From positions 558,001-622,000 of the forward strand of contig CAXXSC010000006.1 of the NCBI GenBank assembly GCA_963668435.2: DNA of 64,000 nucleotides, read 5' to 3'. Each line of letters starts with the position of its first letter. Within the stretch, counting starts at the first letter, position 1. This DNA comes from G963668435 sp963668435. GTDB lineage: Bacteria > Latescibacterota > Latescibacteria > Latescibacterales > Latescibacteraceae. The notes under the pieces are model-generated. The model was not told the DNA's origin, searched no databases, and saw only the letters and a program-made list of their open reading frames with translations. This document shows positions 16,794 to 26,404 of this stretch, piece by piece. A program made the translations under genes and the position numbers.

Positions 16794-19481
16794 ATGCAGA
16801 GAACAGCCCACTATGTCATCAGCACTCACTGGGACCGCGAGTGGTACGATACGTTCCAGGGATTCAGGATGCGCCTCGTATCCATGCTGGACGAGGTACT
16901 GGAAACCCTCGATCGTGATCCCGAATTCAAGGCCTTTGTCATGGACGGTCAGGCGGTCGCAATCGAGGATTATCTCGAAATACGGCCTGAGAATCGCGAG
17001 AAAATCACCGGATATATAAAAAGCAAACGCATCATGGTCGGGCCATGGTATGTTCTGCCCGACGAGTGGCTGGTCAGCGGCGAATCGCTGGTCAGGAACA
17101 TACAGGCCGGTCAGCGGCTTGCGCAGAGTTACGGTGCCGAGGCCTCGCGGGCCGGTTTCGCCTGTGACATGTTCGGCCATGTGGGGCAGCTCCCCCAGAT
17201 TATGTCGCAGCTCGGCATAACGGGTGCTTTGATATGGCGCGGCACGAATGAGCGAGAACATTCCGGCCTGCTCAACTGGAAAGCACCCGACGAGACTGTC
17301 CTGCCTGCCTACAGGTTCGGCAAGATCGGCTACTGCTCGCTGGCTATCGCTGTCCGCGGTGCCCGCGATCCGAAAGATTTCTCCGATGTTGAAACAATGG
17401 CCGGACGGATGGTCGAATTCACGCTTGAACAGGCGAAACGGACACCCTGGGGTCCCATCATGCTGTTCGACGGCGGCGACCATCTCGAGATCGAGCCGGA
17501 AATGAGCAAGGTCATTGCACTCGCCAACAAGGCTCTCGAAGCGAAAAACATCAGGATTGTCCACAGCGACCTCGACCGTTATCTCGATGAGCTCGCCGTG
17601 AATAAAGCCGCCATCGGCAAGACTGTTGTCGGAGAACTCCGCGAAACAGGCCGCGAGCCGGGCGAGGAGGATGAGCAGTGGCTGATTCCCGGAGTTCTCT
17701 CCAGCCGTATCCGTCTCAAGCAGCAGAATGCCGCCTGCGAGGATGAACTCTGTCTCTGGGCCGAGCCGTTCAGCGCGTTTGCCGCCGTGCTCGGGAACGA
17801 ATACCCCGAGGGATTCCTCCGAACCTCATGGAAACACCTTCTGGAAAACCACCCGCATGACAGCATCTGCGGCTGCTCCCTCGACCAGATCCATAAAGAC
17901 ATGCTTTACCGTTTCGACAATTCAATCGATATATCCTCCCGCCTGACACAGTCGGCACTCAAATCGATTACCGCGGCCGCCGCCCCTGAAAACCTCCCTG
18001 AGGGCGCGTTCCTCATGGCTGTGTTCAATCCCGCCGCGGCTGATGTCGATGAGCCGGTGGATATCGATATTCCGCTACCCTCGAACTGGCCGGTTTTCCG
18101 GGAGTTCTTCGGGTTCGAGGACAAATTTTCGTTTATCCTCGAAAGCCCCGAAGGCGAATCGATCCCTTATCAGCTCGTGGCCCAGGAGCGCAACCGTAAA
18201 GGCTACAGCCGTCTCCGCCGTAAATTCCCGATCGAGGAGAATCGTCATGTCGTGACAGTGACAGCCCGCGTTAAAATCCCGGCGCTTGGTTATACGACTT
18301 TCGTGGTGAAACCTGTCGAGGGACCGGTACGTAATCTCGGCAGCATGATGACCGGTAATGCCGTAATCGAGAACGAGCGTTTCCGAGTCACTGCCGCCGC
18401 GAATGGCAATATCAGTATATACGACAAGGTTTCGAAGCGCAGTTTTGAGGACCAGCTCCTGTTCGAGGAGCGGGCTGACATAGGCGACGGCTGGTATCAC
18501 GGGCTTGCGGTCAATGATATGATATATACGAGTACGGCCTCGGCGGCCGATATTGCGGTGGTGACGGACGGTATCAACAAGGCCACGCTCAGGATCGCTG
18601 TGACCATGAATGTGCCGCGTGAATTCGATTTCAGCGCCATGAAACGCTCATCGGGAACGGTGCCGCTGAAAATCGTATCCGATGTGACACTCAGGAAAGG
18701 CTGTGAGCGTATCGAGGTGGCGACGCGTATCGAGAACAACGCGCTCGACCACCGTGTCCGCGTTCTTTTCCCGACAGGGATCGAGGGCGCGGGATATCTC
18801 TCGGATTCTGTCTATGACGTGGTCGAACGGCCGGTGGCCCTACTCGAGGACAACGAAATCCGCAAGGAACTCGATGTGGAAACACGTCCGCAAATAAGCT
18901 GGACAGCTTTCGGCGATTCCGAACGCGGCTTGGCGATCGTGTCGCGCGGCCTGCCCGAAAGCGCCGTGCTCGACCGTGAGGACCGTGCCCTCGCACTCAC
19001 GCTGTTCCGTGGTTTCCGGCGTGCGGTCATGGACAATGACAATCCCGGCGGACAGGAACCGGGCACACTCGATTTCCGATTCTGGATTGTCCCATACATC
19101 GGTGAAACGCCGCTTTGCGAGCTGTTCCGCTGTGGACAGCGGGTCATGAGCCCGTCGCGCGAGGTCATGCTTACCGCCGATGAGATCGAACGTCTCAGGG
19201 GAGATGTTCCCCTGCCGCAGGCACATTCGTTTCTCAGTCTCGACGGCCGGGCGGTGCTGACTTCGGTTCAGCGGGAGGACCGCGGCCTTCTGGTCAGGTT
19301 ATTCAATCCGCGTCCGGTGACTGCGAAAATAACGCTGATACTTGCGGAGACTTTTGAATCGGCGCATACTGTCACACTCGACGGCCGTGATGATATGCAA
19401 AGCACGGTGGTTTCTGCCGGCGACGGTGTGATCGAGCTGATGATCCCGCCGAAACGTATCGCAACAGTGCTGGTGAAATAG
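16794..19481 (+). CDS. GH38 family alpha-mannosidase
   Basis: The 895-residue protein has no signal peptide, so it is probably cytoplasmic. The GH38 N-terminal domain shows zinc and substrate motifs: STHWDREWY (His and Asp ligands), ACDMFGHVGQLPQI (with the likely nucleophile Asp) and NHPHDSICGCSLDQIH. The middle and C-terminal beta domains (about 400-895) fit the mannosidase layout. It releases alpha-mannose from oligosaccharides. RBS AGGAG, nine bases before ATG. Close relatives include MngB-type enzymes acting on mannosylglycerate, so the natural substrate is open. Confidence 0.9.
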   Translation: MQRTAHYVISTHWDREWYDTFQGFRMRLVSMLDEVLETLDRDPEFKAFVMDGQAVAIEDYLEIRPENREKITGYIKSKRIMVGPWYVLPDEWLVSGESLVRNIQAGQRLAQSYGAEASRAGFACDMFGHVGQLPQIMSQLGITGALIWRGTNEREHSGLLNWKAPDETVLPAYRFGKIGYCSLAIAVRGARDPKDFSDVETMAGRMVEFTLEQAKRTPWGPIMLFDGGDHLEIEPEMSKVIALANKALEAKNIRIVHSDLDRYLDELAVNKAAIGKTVVGELRETGREPGEEDEQWLIPGVLSSRIRLKQQNAACEDELCLWAEPFSAFAAVLGNEYPEGFLRTSWKHLLENHPHDSICGCSLDQIHKDMLYRFDNSIDISSRLTQSALKSITAAAAPENLPEGAFLMAVFNPAAADVDEPVDIDIPLPSNWPVFREFFGFEDKFSFILESPEGESIPYQLVAQERNRKGYSRLRRKFPIEENRHVVTVTARVKIPALGYTTFVVKPVEGPVRNLGSMMTGNAVIENERFRVTAAANGNISIYDKVSKRSFEDQLLFEERADIGDGWYHGLAVNDMIYTSTASAADIAVVTDGINKATLRIAVTMNVPREFDFSAMKRSSGTVPLKIVSDVTLRKGCERIEVATRIENNALDHRVRVLFPTGIEGAGYLSDSVYDVVERPVALLEDNEIRKELDVETRPQISWTAFGDSERGLAIVSRGLPESAVLDREDRALALTLFRGFRRAVMDNDNPGGQEPGTLDFRFWIVPYIGETPLCELFRCGQRVMSPSREVMLTADEIERLRGDVPLPQAHSFLSLDGRAVLTSVQREDRGLLVRLFNPRPVTAKITLILAETFESAHTVTLDGRDDMQSTVVSAGDGVIELMIPPKRIATVLVK

Positions 19482-19575
19482 CCAGCGATCATGAGCCGGA
19501 TAAAAACTCAATAAATATAAGATTTATAAAATACAGCCATATATTACGGCCCTGAAACAAACGGAGGTTGATGTA

Positions 19576-20298
19576 ATGTTTGCACGGAATAACCGTTTTA
19601 TGGATTTCAGGCACATTGTTTTGCCAGCCGTACTGGTTTTTTCGCTGATTTCCGGTACTGCCGTCCTTTCGCAGAATAAAAATCCCGCATTTGTCCAAGT
19701 CGAGGATGTTCCCGGAAGGCCGCGGGTGCTGCTTATCGGTGATTCCATTTCAATCGGTTATACCCTGCCGGTTCGGGCGCTGATCGGCGATGTCGTGAAC
19801 GTGCACCGTCCCCCGGTAAACTGTTCCTCGACCGAGAGCGGCCTTGTCAATATCGATAAATGGCTTGGCGACGGGAAATGGGATGTCATCCATTTCAACT
19901 GGGGCCTTCACGATCTCAAGTATGTAGACAGTGAAAATAAGAAAGTCCCGTCCGAAAAAGGCCGGCAGAATGTCCCCATCGAAACCTATGGCGAAAACCT
20001 CGAAAAGCTCGTGCTGCGCATGAAAAAGACCGGCGCGAAACTGATCTGGACGGCCACGACGCCGGTGCCGGAGGGCTGTGACCGTGTCAAGGGCGATTCC
20101 GTTCGCTATAACAAGGTGGCGGAAGACGTGATGAAAAAGCACGGTGTGCCGACCGATGATCTCTACAGTTTCGCACTTAAAAGGCAAGGCCGGATACAGC
20201 GTCCCGCCAATGTCCATTTCACGGAGGAAGGCTCCGGCGAGCTTGCCGCGCAGGTATCGATAACGATCCTGAAAGCCCTTGTCGAAACGGAGAAATGA
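19576..20298 (+). CDS. Secreted SGNH/GDSL-type hydrolase
   Basis: The 240-residue protein has a signal peptide (hydrophobic HIVLPAVLVFSLISGTAVL). Block I is LLIGDSISIGY (Ser nucleophile), block III is the FNWGLHDLKY segment, and block V is VHFTEEG (with the catalytic His; the usual Asp is less clear). These enzymes are typically carbohydrate esterases, for example sugar deacetylases. The RBS is excellent (GGAGG). The place after GH38 suggests deacylation of a glycan, which is inference. Confidence 0.82.
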   Translation: MFARNNRFMDFRHIVLPAVLVFSLISGTAVLSQNKNPAFVQVEDVPGRPRVLLIGDSISIGYTLPVRALIGDVVNVHRPPVNCSSTESGLVNIDKWLGDGKWDVIHFNWGLHDLKYVDSENKKVPSEKGRQNVPIETYGENLEKLVLRMKKTGAKLIWTATTPVPEGCDRVKGDSVRYNKVAEDVMKKHGVPTDDLYSFALKRQGRIQRPANVHFTEEGSGELAAQVSITILKALVETEK

Positions 20299-20362
20299 CA
20301 GGGCTGAAAATGGTCATGAACGCACGGGTTGGAATATTTTGTCTGACGAACATCTTTTATCA

Positions 20363-20398
20363 AGAGAATTCCTCGTGCTTTTGTCCGGAGTCGTTTAT
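20363..20398 (+). repeat. Possible degenerate copy of the dispersed palindromic repeat
   Basis: AGAGAATTCCTCGTG, TTTTG, TCCGGAGTCGTTTATT. The left arm matches the family, but the stem is damaged. Confidence 0.35.
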
Positions 20399-20484
20399 TA
20401 ACGGGATAAATTCAGAAATAAAAAAGGTTGCGGACACGAGTGTCATGTAACCGCTAATCAATTTTCAGCAAAGGAAAAAACAGA

Positions 20485-21357
20485 ATGCTTTCATGGAGAA
20501 AAACACTGATTCTGGCAATGGCGCTTCTGACAGCCTCGATTGGTGCTCAGGCTGACGAACCTGTCACGGTCATGTCGTTCAATATACGCTACAATAACAG
20601 CGGGGACGGCGACAATGCCTGGCCGCACCGTAAAGACCTTGCCGCAAGCATGATCCGTTTCCATCAGGCCGATGTTATAGGTCTCCAGGAGGCGCTGAAA
20701 GGCCAGCTCGACGATCTCGCGGACCGTCTGCCGGAATATGCCTGGTTCGGCCTTGGCCGCGACGACGGCAAGGCGGCCGGTGAGTATTCCTGTATTTTCT
20801 ATCGCAAAGACCGTCTGGAACTTCTCGATCACGCGACATTCTGGCTGTCGGAAAAGCCGGAGACGTTTGGTCTCGGCTGGGACGCTGTCTGCAACAGGAT
20901 TGTCACCTGGGGCAAATTCCGAGACAAGGCAACCGGGAAAGTATTCTATCATTTCAATACCCATTTCGATCACAAGGGTGTGGTTGCCCGCCGTGAAAGC
21001 GCGAAACTCCTTCTCGCAAAAGTCGCCGAAATCGCGGGTGACTCCCCTGCCACGGTCAGCGGTGATTTCAACGCCCGTCCGGAAGATGAGCCTATCAGGG
21101 TCATTCTGACCGGTATTTCCGGCAAAGCGAGAACAAAACTCACTGACAGCCGTCTGATCAGTGATACACCCCACCACGGCCCCTCGGGCACATGGTCGGG
21201 ATTCAAGAATGCAGGTAAGGCCGGTGACGAGCCCATCGATTACATATTTGTCAAGAACGGTGTCAAGGTTCTCCGTCACGGGACGCTTTCGGATTCGTTC
21301 GACGGGCGTTTTCCCAGTGACCACATGCCGGTGATTGCCGATGTGGTGATACGATAA
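20485..21357 (+). CDS. Secreted endonuclease/exonuclease/phosphatase family protein
   Basis: The 290-residue protein has a signal peptide (residues 1-23, ending GAQA). All signature residues of the EEP fold are visible: FNIRYNN, the metal-binding Glu in GLQEAL, THFDHKG, GDFNARP, IDYIFVKNG and the terminal SDHMPV. The exported small members of this group are usually phosphodiesterases or sphingomyelinase-like enzymes rather than DNA repair nucleases. It lies with other exported degradative enzymes. Substrate unknown. Confidence 0.85.
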   Translation: MLSWRKTLILAMALLTASIGAQADEPVTVMSFNIRYNNSGDGDNAWPHRKDLAASMIRFHQADVIGLQEALKGQLDDLADRLPEYAWFGLGRDDGKAAGEYSCIFYRKDRLELLDHATFWLSEKPETFGLGWDAVCNRIVTWGKFRDKATGKVFYHFNTHFDHKGVVARRESAKLLLAKVAEIAGDSPATVSGDFNARPEDEPIRVILTGISGKARTKLTDSRLISDTPHHGPSGTWSGFKNAGKAGDEPIDYIFVKNGVKVLRHGTLSDSFDGRFPSDHMPVIADVVIR

Positions 21358-21408
21358 GCGGCATCAGGGATTATCCAATGATGGACACAGATAGACACGG
21401 ATGAAGAT

Positions 21409-23109
21409 ATGAAGTTCAGGATTGTACTGACATCTCTTTGTTTTCTGATCGCGGCCTCGACAGTTCTTGCGGTTGAAGAGAGTACTGAGATCAGGCTGAA
21501 AGCGGGTGAGGTGTATCATACGGATCCAAATGCGAACTGGCATTTCTCAAACAGAAATATGTATGTCGGATCCGGGCGGTATCAGCAGGATGAAAACGGG
21601 ATCACTGGTGTCGGTATGTACCCGGTCGAAAACGAAAGCCTGCTCTATGTTCTGAATGGTGCGGTTCGCTACAATACGCTGGACGATCATCGAACGGTCG
21701 AAAAAGATGAGATGCTGTACCTCTCCGAAACGGGAAGAGGCAGTATCCGGGGGCTGGTAAAAGACACACAGGTCCTGTATATCCGCCTTAAGAGTAAAGC
21801 CCGCGAATGGAGACGTTCGCATCTGCCCGGTGCTGTTTTTTCGTTCGAGGATTTGCAGTACGCAAGCATTGACGAAAGCACAACGGCGAGAATTGTCAGG
21901 ATGGGACGGGGACATGCTGCCGCTGTCAGGATAGCACCCAAAGGGATGCTGGTGGAAAAGAAAGCGGGGACAGGCATGTGCTGGCTGGTGACCCGCGGAG
22001 GCGCTGAGGCGTCTGTTAACGGGAAAGCCTGTCAGCTAAATGAACATGACCTTCTCTATCTCAGGAAGAGAGATACAATAAGTATGCGGGCCGGGGAACA
22101 GGGCTTTGATGCCATCCTGGTTTCTTCCGGTGTGAATGATATTCTCAATGCCGCATATGATTCACGGTTAGAATCGCTTTCCACGGTTATTGCCCCCGGA
22201 ACCTTCCCGAAGCTTCTCATCGACGGTTCCGCTATCGAGCCAGGACTGACATTCACCGAGGGACCCTCGTGGATGAACGGCCGTTTCTATTTTTCCAACT
22301 ATTACTGGTACTGGAAGGATTTCCGGTCGAGCGACGAGGGCGGTGTCTGGGAATACAATCCTGAGGACGGCAGTCACCGCATTCTGAACAGCCTTATCCA
22401 AACCTGCGGGACAACGCCGCTTGCCAACGGCAAGCTCGCTGTCTGCGATCTTTTCCAGCGCGGCATCGTGGAAATGGATGTCGAAAGCGGCCGCATGGGT
22501 GATATCATTGTCAACGACTACGAGGGCGTGCCGTTCGCGGTGGCCAATGATGTCATTACCGACCGCAAGGGCGGCATGTATATTACCGACTCCTCAGTGG
22601 CGAAAAAAGGCCCGAAACAGCCGGGTACCGCACTATACTATCGATCGAGGGACGGCAGGATGAGCCGTGTCACAGAGCCAGATGCTGTGAAATACATCAA
22701 TGGAATCGCGCTCACCACCGACGATAAGCGTCTCTATCTCACCGGTTCCGGCGAGAAATACGTGTTCGCGTTCGATGTGGCGCCCGACGGCAGCCTTTCC
22801 AACAAACGGCCATTCGCGCGCTTGTTCTCACCCGACAGTCGTTGGCGGAAAGGCAATCCCTCAAGCAATGCCGACGGCATGACCATAGACAGTGAGGGCA
22901 ATATCTATATCGCGACAGCGCTCGGCATCCAGGTCTTCGACAACAAGGGCGGTTACCTCGGTATCCTGAAATTCCCGCAGTCACCCTCACACTGTGTTTT
23001 CGGCGGTAACGATCTCACGACACTTTATGTTACCGCCCGCGACCATGTCTATTCCATCCAAACCCTGAAAATCGGCCTGCAGTATCCGCTGCCGCCGCTG
23101 GAGAAATAA
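21409..23109 (+). CDS. Secreted cupin-like/SMP-30 (gluconolactonase-like) fusion protein 1
   Basis: The 566-residue protein has a signal peptide (ending TVLA). The first 240 residues look like two cupin-like beta modules (about 45-120 and 150-235). The C-terminal 310 residues form an SMP-30/gluconolactonase-like six-bladed propeller. Its metal ligands are in place: Glu in FTEGPSW, Asn in VANDVITDRKGGMYITD and Asp in NADGMTIDSEGNIYIA. Members hydrolyse sugar lactones. The gene is followed after 6 bp by a paralogue, a tandem duplication and probable operon. Confidence 0.8.
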   Translation: MKFRIVLTSLCFLIAASTVLAVEESTEIRLKAGEVYHTDPNANWHFSNRNMYVGSGRYQQDENGITGVGMYPVENESLLYVLNGAVRYNTLDDHRTVEKDEMLYLSETGRGSIRGLVKDTQVLYIRLKSKAREWRRSHLPGAVFSFEDLQYASIDESTTARIVRMGRGHAAAVRIAPKGMLVEKKAGTGMCWLVTRGGAEASVNGKACQLNEHDLLYLRKRDTISMRAGEQGFDAILVSSGVNDILNAAYDSRLESLSTVIAPGTFPKLLIDGSAIEPGLTFTEGPSWMNGRFYFSNYYWYWKDFRSSDEGGVWEYNPEDGSHRILNSLIQTCGTTPLANGKLAVCDLFQRGIVEMDVESGRMGDIIVNDYEGVPFAVANDVITDRKGGMYITDSSVAKKGPKQPGTALYYRSRDGRMSRVTEPDAVKYINGIALTTDDKRLYLTGSGEKYVFAFDVAPDGSLSNKRPFARLFSPDSRWRKGNPSSNADGMTIDSEGNIYIATALGIQVFDNKGGYLGILKFPQSPSHCVFGGNDLTTLYVTARDHVYSIQTLKIGLQYPLPPLEK

Positions 23110-23115
23110 AGAGCC

Positions 23116-24777
23116 ATGCTGTATAAAACATCCTCTCTGCGCCGGACCGTTTCGGTCTGCCTGCTGCTGTCCATAGCCTTCTTTGTCTTTTCCGTGTACG
23201 CCGATCCTCTCGATGCGGGAGTCCCTGTCCTTCGGAGCAGCATGTCCGAGGGACGGTTCATCAACTACAGCCAGGGACAGCGCGCCGAGGGCGAGACCGT
23301 GGCGCTGAACTGGCATCTGTTCCGTCCCGGCACGGAAACCGATCCCGAAATGCTGAAAAGCGAGCAAATCTATTATGTCGCCAGGGGCAGTGTCAGAGCC
23401 CTCATCAAAGGCGAGTTCGTGACCCTGAAAGAAGGCGATCTCCTTCGGCTCGAAGCGGGCACGAAAGCGATCATCGAGGCCGGTCCGGGCAGTTCGGCGG
23501 TGGTCGAGTTTACCTGGCCCTCTGGACCGGGCGGCGAGAAAGCGCTTTTCCCTGCTGACAGGCCGATCAACCGTTCCTATCTCCAGTATCTCATGCCGGA
23601 CGATTCGCGGCTGGTTAAGATGGTGCAGGCTCCCGGCGGCAGGATTTTATTCACCCGCCTGCTTCCAACGGCCGTGAAGGATTTCGGTGAAGCGAAGAAC
23701 GAGCGTATCCTCTATGTCGAGCGTGGTTTCATGAGCGCGACAATCGGCGGCAAATCGATATCGCTCGGCGATGGAGTCTTTCTCAGGATTGCAGAAGGTA
23801 CAGACTACTGTTTCGAGGCGGGAGAGCACGGATGCGATTATATCGAGATCACCGGTGTGCCGATACTAAAGGATCTCGAACCGCTGATGTTCGAGCGAGT
23901 GAAATCATTCCATTCGATCATGCCGAAATTCGCTGAACCGGAACTTGTCGTGGACGGCCGCTATGGTGATCCGCTTATCGGTTTCAGCGAGGGCCCGAAC
24001 TGGTATCACGGAAAGTTTTATTTCGTTGACCAGGGGCATGATGCCATTTATACGCTCGACATGGACAACAGGCTGGAGAAGATCAACGACGATTTTCAGC
24101 CCAGCGGCACCGCGATCCTTCCCAATGGCAATCTCGCTGTCTGCAACCTTACGGCGCACAGTATCGTGGAGATGCGGCCCGACGGCAGCATTGCACGCAC
24201 CCTGACCGACAAGGTCGATGGCGCGGGCTACACGGGTATCCTTAACGACATCGTTGCCGATGCAGATGGCGGGCTCTATTTCACCAACATGGCTTTCAAC
24301 GACCGTCCGAAATGCAATATTCTCTATTACCGTTCGCCCGGAGGCAAGGTGCGGCAGGTTACAGAAATTGGCGATTTCGGCATTCCCAACGGCTGCATTT
24401 TCTCGCCCGACCAGAAAGTGCTCTATGTCAATGACGACAAGAGCCAGCATATCTGGGCGCTTGATGTCGAATCCGACGGTTCCCTTACGAACAGGCGGCC
24501 GTTCGCCGAGCTGATACTCCACGAGAGTGTTATCGGCAACGAGCGGACGAAAAGTTTCGCGGATGGTATGACGGTGGATGCCGCGGGAAATCTCTATGTC
24601 TGCGCCTCGGGATTCGTGCAGATTTTCGACAAAGAGGGTGTCTATCGCGGCGGAATCACCTTGCCGAAACAGGCGTTCCACTGCGCGTTCGGCGGCCCGG
24701 ACGGCTCATGGCTCTTTATCTGCTGCCAGAAACAGGTTTACCGCATCAAGACCCTGACCAAAGGTGTGGGATTCTGA
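23116..24777 (+). CDS. Secreted cupin-like/SMP-30 (gluconolactonase-like) fusion protein 2
   Basis: The 553-residue paralogue of the gene just upstream has a signal peptide (ending VYADP), two cupin-like modules and an SMP-30 propeller. The ligand motifs are FSEGPNW, LNDIVADADGGLYFTN and FADGMTVDAAGNLYV. It is presumably a periplasmic or secreted lactonase-like enzyme. The pair is co-transcribed and ends in a strong terminator. The cupin part could bind a sugar or metal; this is not resolved. Confidence 0.8.
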   Translation: MLYKTSSLRRTVSVCLLLSIAFFVFSVYADPLDAGVPVLRSSMSEGRFINYSQGQRAEGETVALNWHLFRPGTETDPEMLKSEQIYYVARGSVRALIKGEFVTLKEGDLLRLEAGTKAIIEAGPGSSAVVEFTWPSGPGGEKALFPADRPINRSYLQYLMPDDSRLVKMVQAPGGRILFTRLLPTAVKDFGEAKNERILYVERGFMSATIGGKSISLGDGVFLRIAEGTDYCFEAGEHGCDYIEITGVPILKDLEPLMFERVKSFHSIMPKFAEPELVVDGRYGDPLIGFSEGPNWYHGKFYFVDQGHDAIYTLDMDNRLEKINDDFQPSGTAILPNGNLAVCNLTAHSIVEMRPDGSIARTLTDKVDGAGYTGILNDIVADADGGLYFTNMAFNDRPKCNILYYRSPGGKVRQVTEIGDFGIPNGCIFSPDQKVLYVNDDKSQHIWALDVESDGSLTNRRPFAELILHESVIGNERTKSFADGMTVDAAGNLYVCASGFVQIFDKEGVYRGGITLPKQAFHCAFGGPDGSWLFICCQKQVYRIKTLTKGVGF

Positions 24778-24821
24778 GTGGGAGAGAATCGAGTCACAGA
24801 GAAACTGAAATATATGACATG

Positions 24822-24857
24822 AAAAACGGGTGAGAGTTGCGGCTCTCACCCGTTTTT
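24822..24857. terminator. Bidirectional terminator between convergent genes
   Basis: AAAAACGGGTGAGAG and CTCTCACCCGTTTTT form a perfect stem that can serve both the SMP-30 pair on the plus strand and the GH109-like gene on the minus strand. Confidence 0.9.
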
Positions 24858-24887
24858 GTGTTCTGTTCGTGTCGTGCCCGGTTATTA

Positions 24888-26204
24888 TCAGGCGTCCATG
24901 ATCTCGATAGGTGGTGTGTTCATCCATCTGCCGCGGGTGAAATCCGGGAACTCGATCGGAGCGCTGCCATTTGCAACCGATTCCTCGGTCAACGGCGAGA
25001 TCACGCTCCAGGTTGCGGCATCGTAGACTGTCTGCGGTGTCTGGGTCTTGTTCCTGACAGCCTTGATGAACTGGTGGATTTCCATGAAATCGCCGCCGCC
25101 GTGCCCGAAATTCTGGGCCACCGGGCCGAGCGTTTTCCACATGGGATGATCGTACTTTTTCGCGTACTCGTCGATATCCTCCCAGGTGTGCTCTTCGGGG
25201 CTCTGACCGTCGATATATATCTTGTCCAGCGTGCCGGAATAGATTCCCTCGGTTCCCTGGACACGGAAAATCAGGTCGTAGGGACGCGGAGTCTGCGTGT
25301 CGTGATACAGGGTCACTGTCGGGCCGTTATGGGTCTTGATGAGCGTGACATTGATATCGCCGAGCGCGTATTTGAGCCTGGCGTTGGGATGGTCCTCGCC
25401 GAATTTCTCCCTGATCTCGTGGTTGAGACCGGCAGACTGGCTGCTCATGGAGGTGAGATAGGTGAAACGGTTGCCGCGGTTGATATCCAGCCACCAGGCG
25501 ATCGGGCCGATGGGGTGTGTCGGATAGAGATTGCCGTTACGGGTGACCGAATGCCTTCCTCGCCACTTGAGATTGCCCTTCTCGTCGAACTTGACAAAAC
25601 GGACATCGTGCTGGTAGCCCGCCTCACAGTGGAGAAGTTCACCGAACAGCTTGTCTTTGATCATGTTGAGGATCATCATGACATTTCTGAAATAGTTGAC
25701 ATTCTCGAGCATCATGCAGGGGACTTTGGTCTTTTCGGAGGTCTCGACCAGCTGCCAGCATTCATCGATTGTAACAGCGGCGGGGACCTCGGTCGCCGCG
25801 TATTTCCCGGCTTCCATTGCCGCCAGAGCGACAGGCGTGTGCCATTCCCAGGGCGTTGCGGTCAGGACAGCATCAAGATCGCCGCGGTCGCAGAGACGTT
25901 TGAAATCCCAGGGGCCTTTCGTGTAGAGGTCAGGGCGTTTCTGGCCGGCTTCGACCACCGACTGTGCAGCCTGAGCCGCGTGCTCTGGATTGATATCGCA
26001 GACAGCCGGCACCTCGACATTTTCCTGGCTGAGAAGCACCTTGGTAAGATAGGACCCGCGTGAACCTGTACCGACAACACCGACTCGCACCGGTTTGTCA
26101 GCGGCGGCCTCGGCATTCTGCGGCTGGATATTTGCCGCCGCTGCCATTGCTGTTGCCGCACCCGCGGCCTTGATGAAACCACGTCTGCCCAGTTCTGTAG
26201 ACAT
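24888..26204 (-). CDS. Tat-exported Gfo/Idh/MocA protein of the GH109 type
   Basis: The 438-residue protein begins with a Tat signal (GRRGFIKAAGAATAMAAAA). An NAD-binding Rossmann domain follows (VRVGVVGTGSRGSYL). The segment ATPWEWHTPVALAAMEAGK, with ENVNYFRN and the GYQHDVR loop, matches GH109. In that family alpha-N-acetylgalactosaminidases use a tightly bound NAD in a redox elimination mechanism. A non-hydrolytic oxidoreductase of the same superfamily remains possible. It converges with the SMP-30 pair and adds an amino-sugar activity to the catabolic region. Confidence 0.82.
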   Translation of the reverse strand: MSTELGRRGFIKAAGAATAMAAAANIQPQNAEAAADKPVRVGVVGTGSRGSYLTKVLLSQENVEVPAVCDINPEHAAQAAQSVVEAGQKRPDLYTKGPWDFKRLCDRGDLDAVLTATPWEWHTPVALAAMEAGKYAATEVPAAVTIDECWQLVETSEKTKVPCMMLENVNYFRNVMMILNMIKDKLFGELLHCEAGYQHDVRFVKFDEKGNLKWRGRHSVTRNGNLYPTHPIGPIAWWLDINRGNRFTYLTSMSSQSAGLNHEIREKFGEDHPNARLKYALGDINVTLIKTHNGPTVTLYHDTQTPRPYDLIFRVQGTEGIYSGTLDKIYIDGQSPEEHTWEDIDEYAKKYDHPMWKTLGPVAQNFGHGGGDFMEIHQFIKAVRNKTQTPQTVYDAATWSVISPLTEESVANGSAPIEFPDFTRGRWMNTPPIEIMDA

Positions 26205-26404
26205 TTTGCCTCCCTGGGATCGTAATCCCGTTTATATTGAAGTGTTTGTCGCTGATTGTCATGCGCCGAATGCAACTGTGCCATCGTAATGAACTCCAGT
26301 TGATAACTGCTGTCCAGTCCTGAAATAAAAAGCATTGTATCGGCGCTGTCAAGGATATGTGTGCTGTGAAAGGATGAAATGTAGGAGGTGTGATATAACG
26401 CGAA

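Noticed and set aside
15327..17564. A 745-codon open frame on the minus strand
   Set aside because: It runs antisense through the clear HD-GYP and GH38 genes, has no RBS or family motifs, and reflects codon bias on the other strand.
24837..26063. A 408-codon plus-strand frame
   Set aside because: Antisense to the GH109-type gene and starts inside a terminator.
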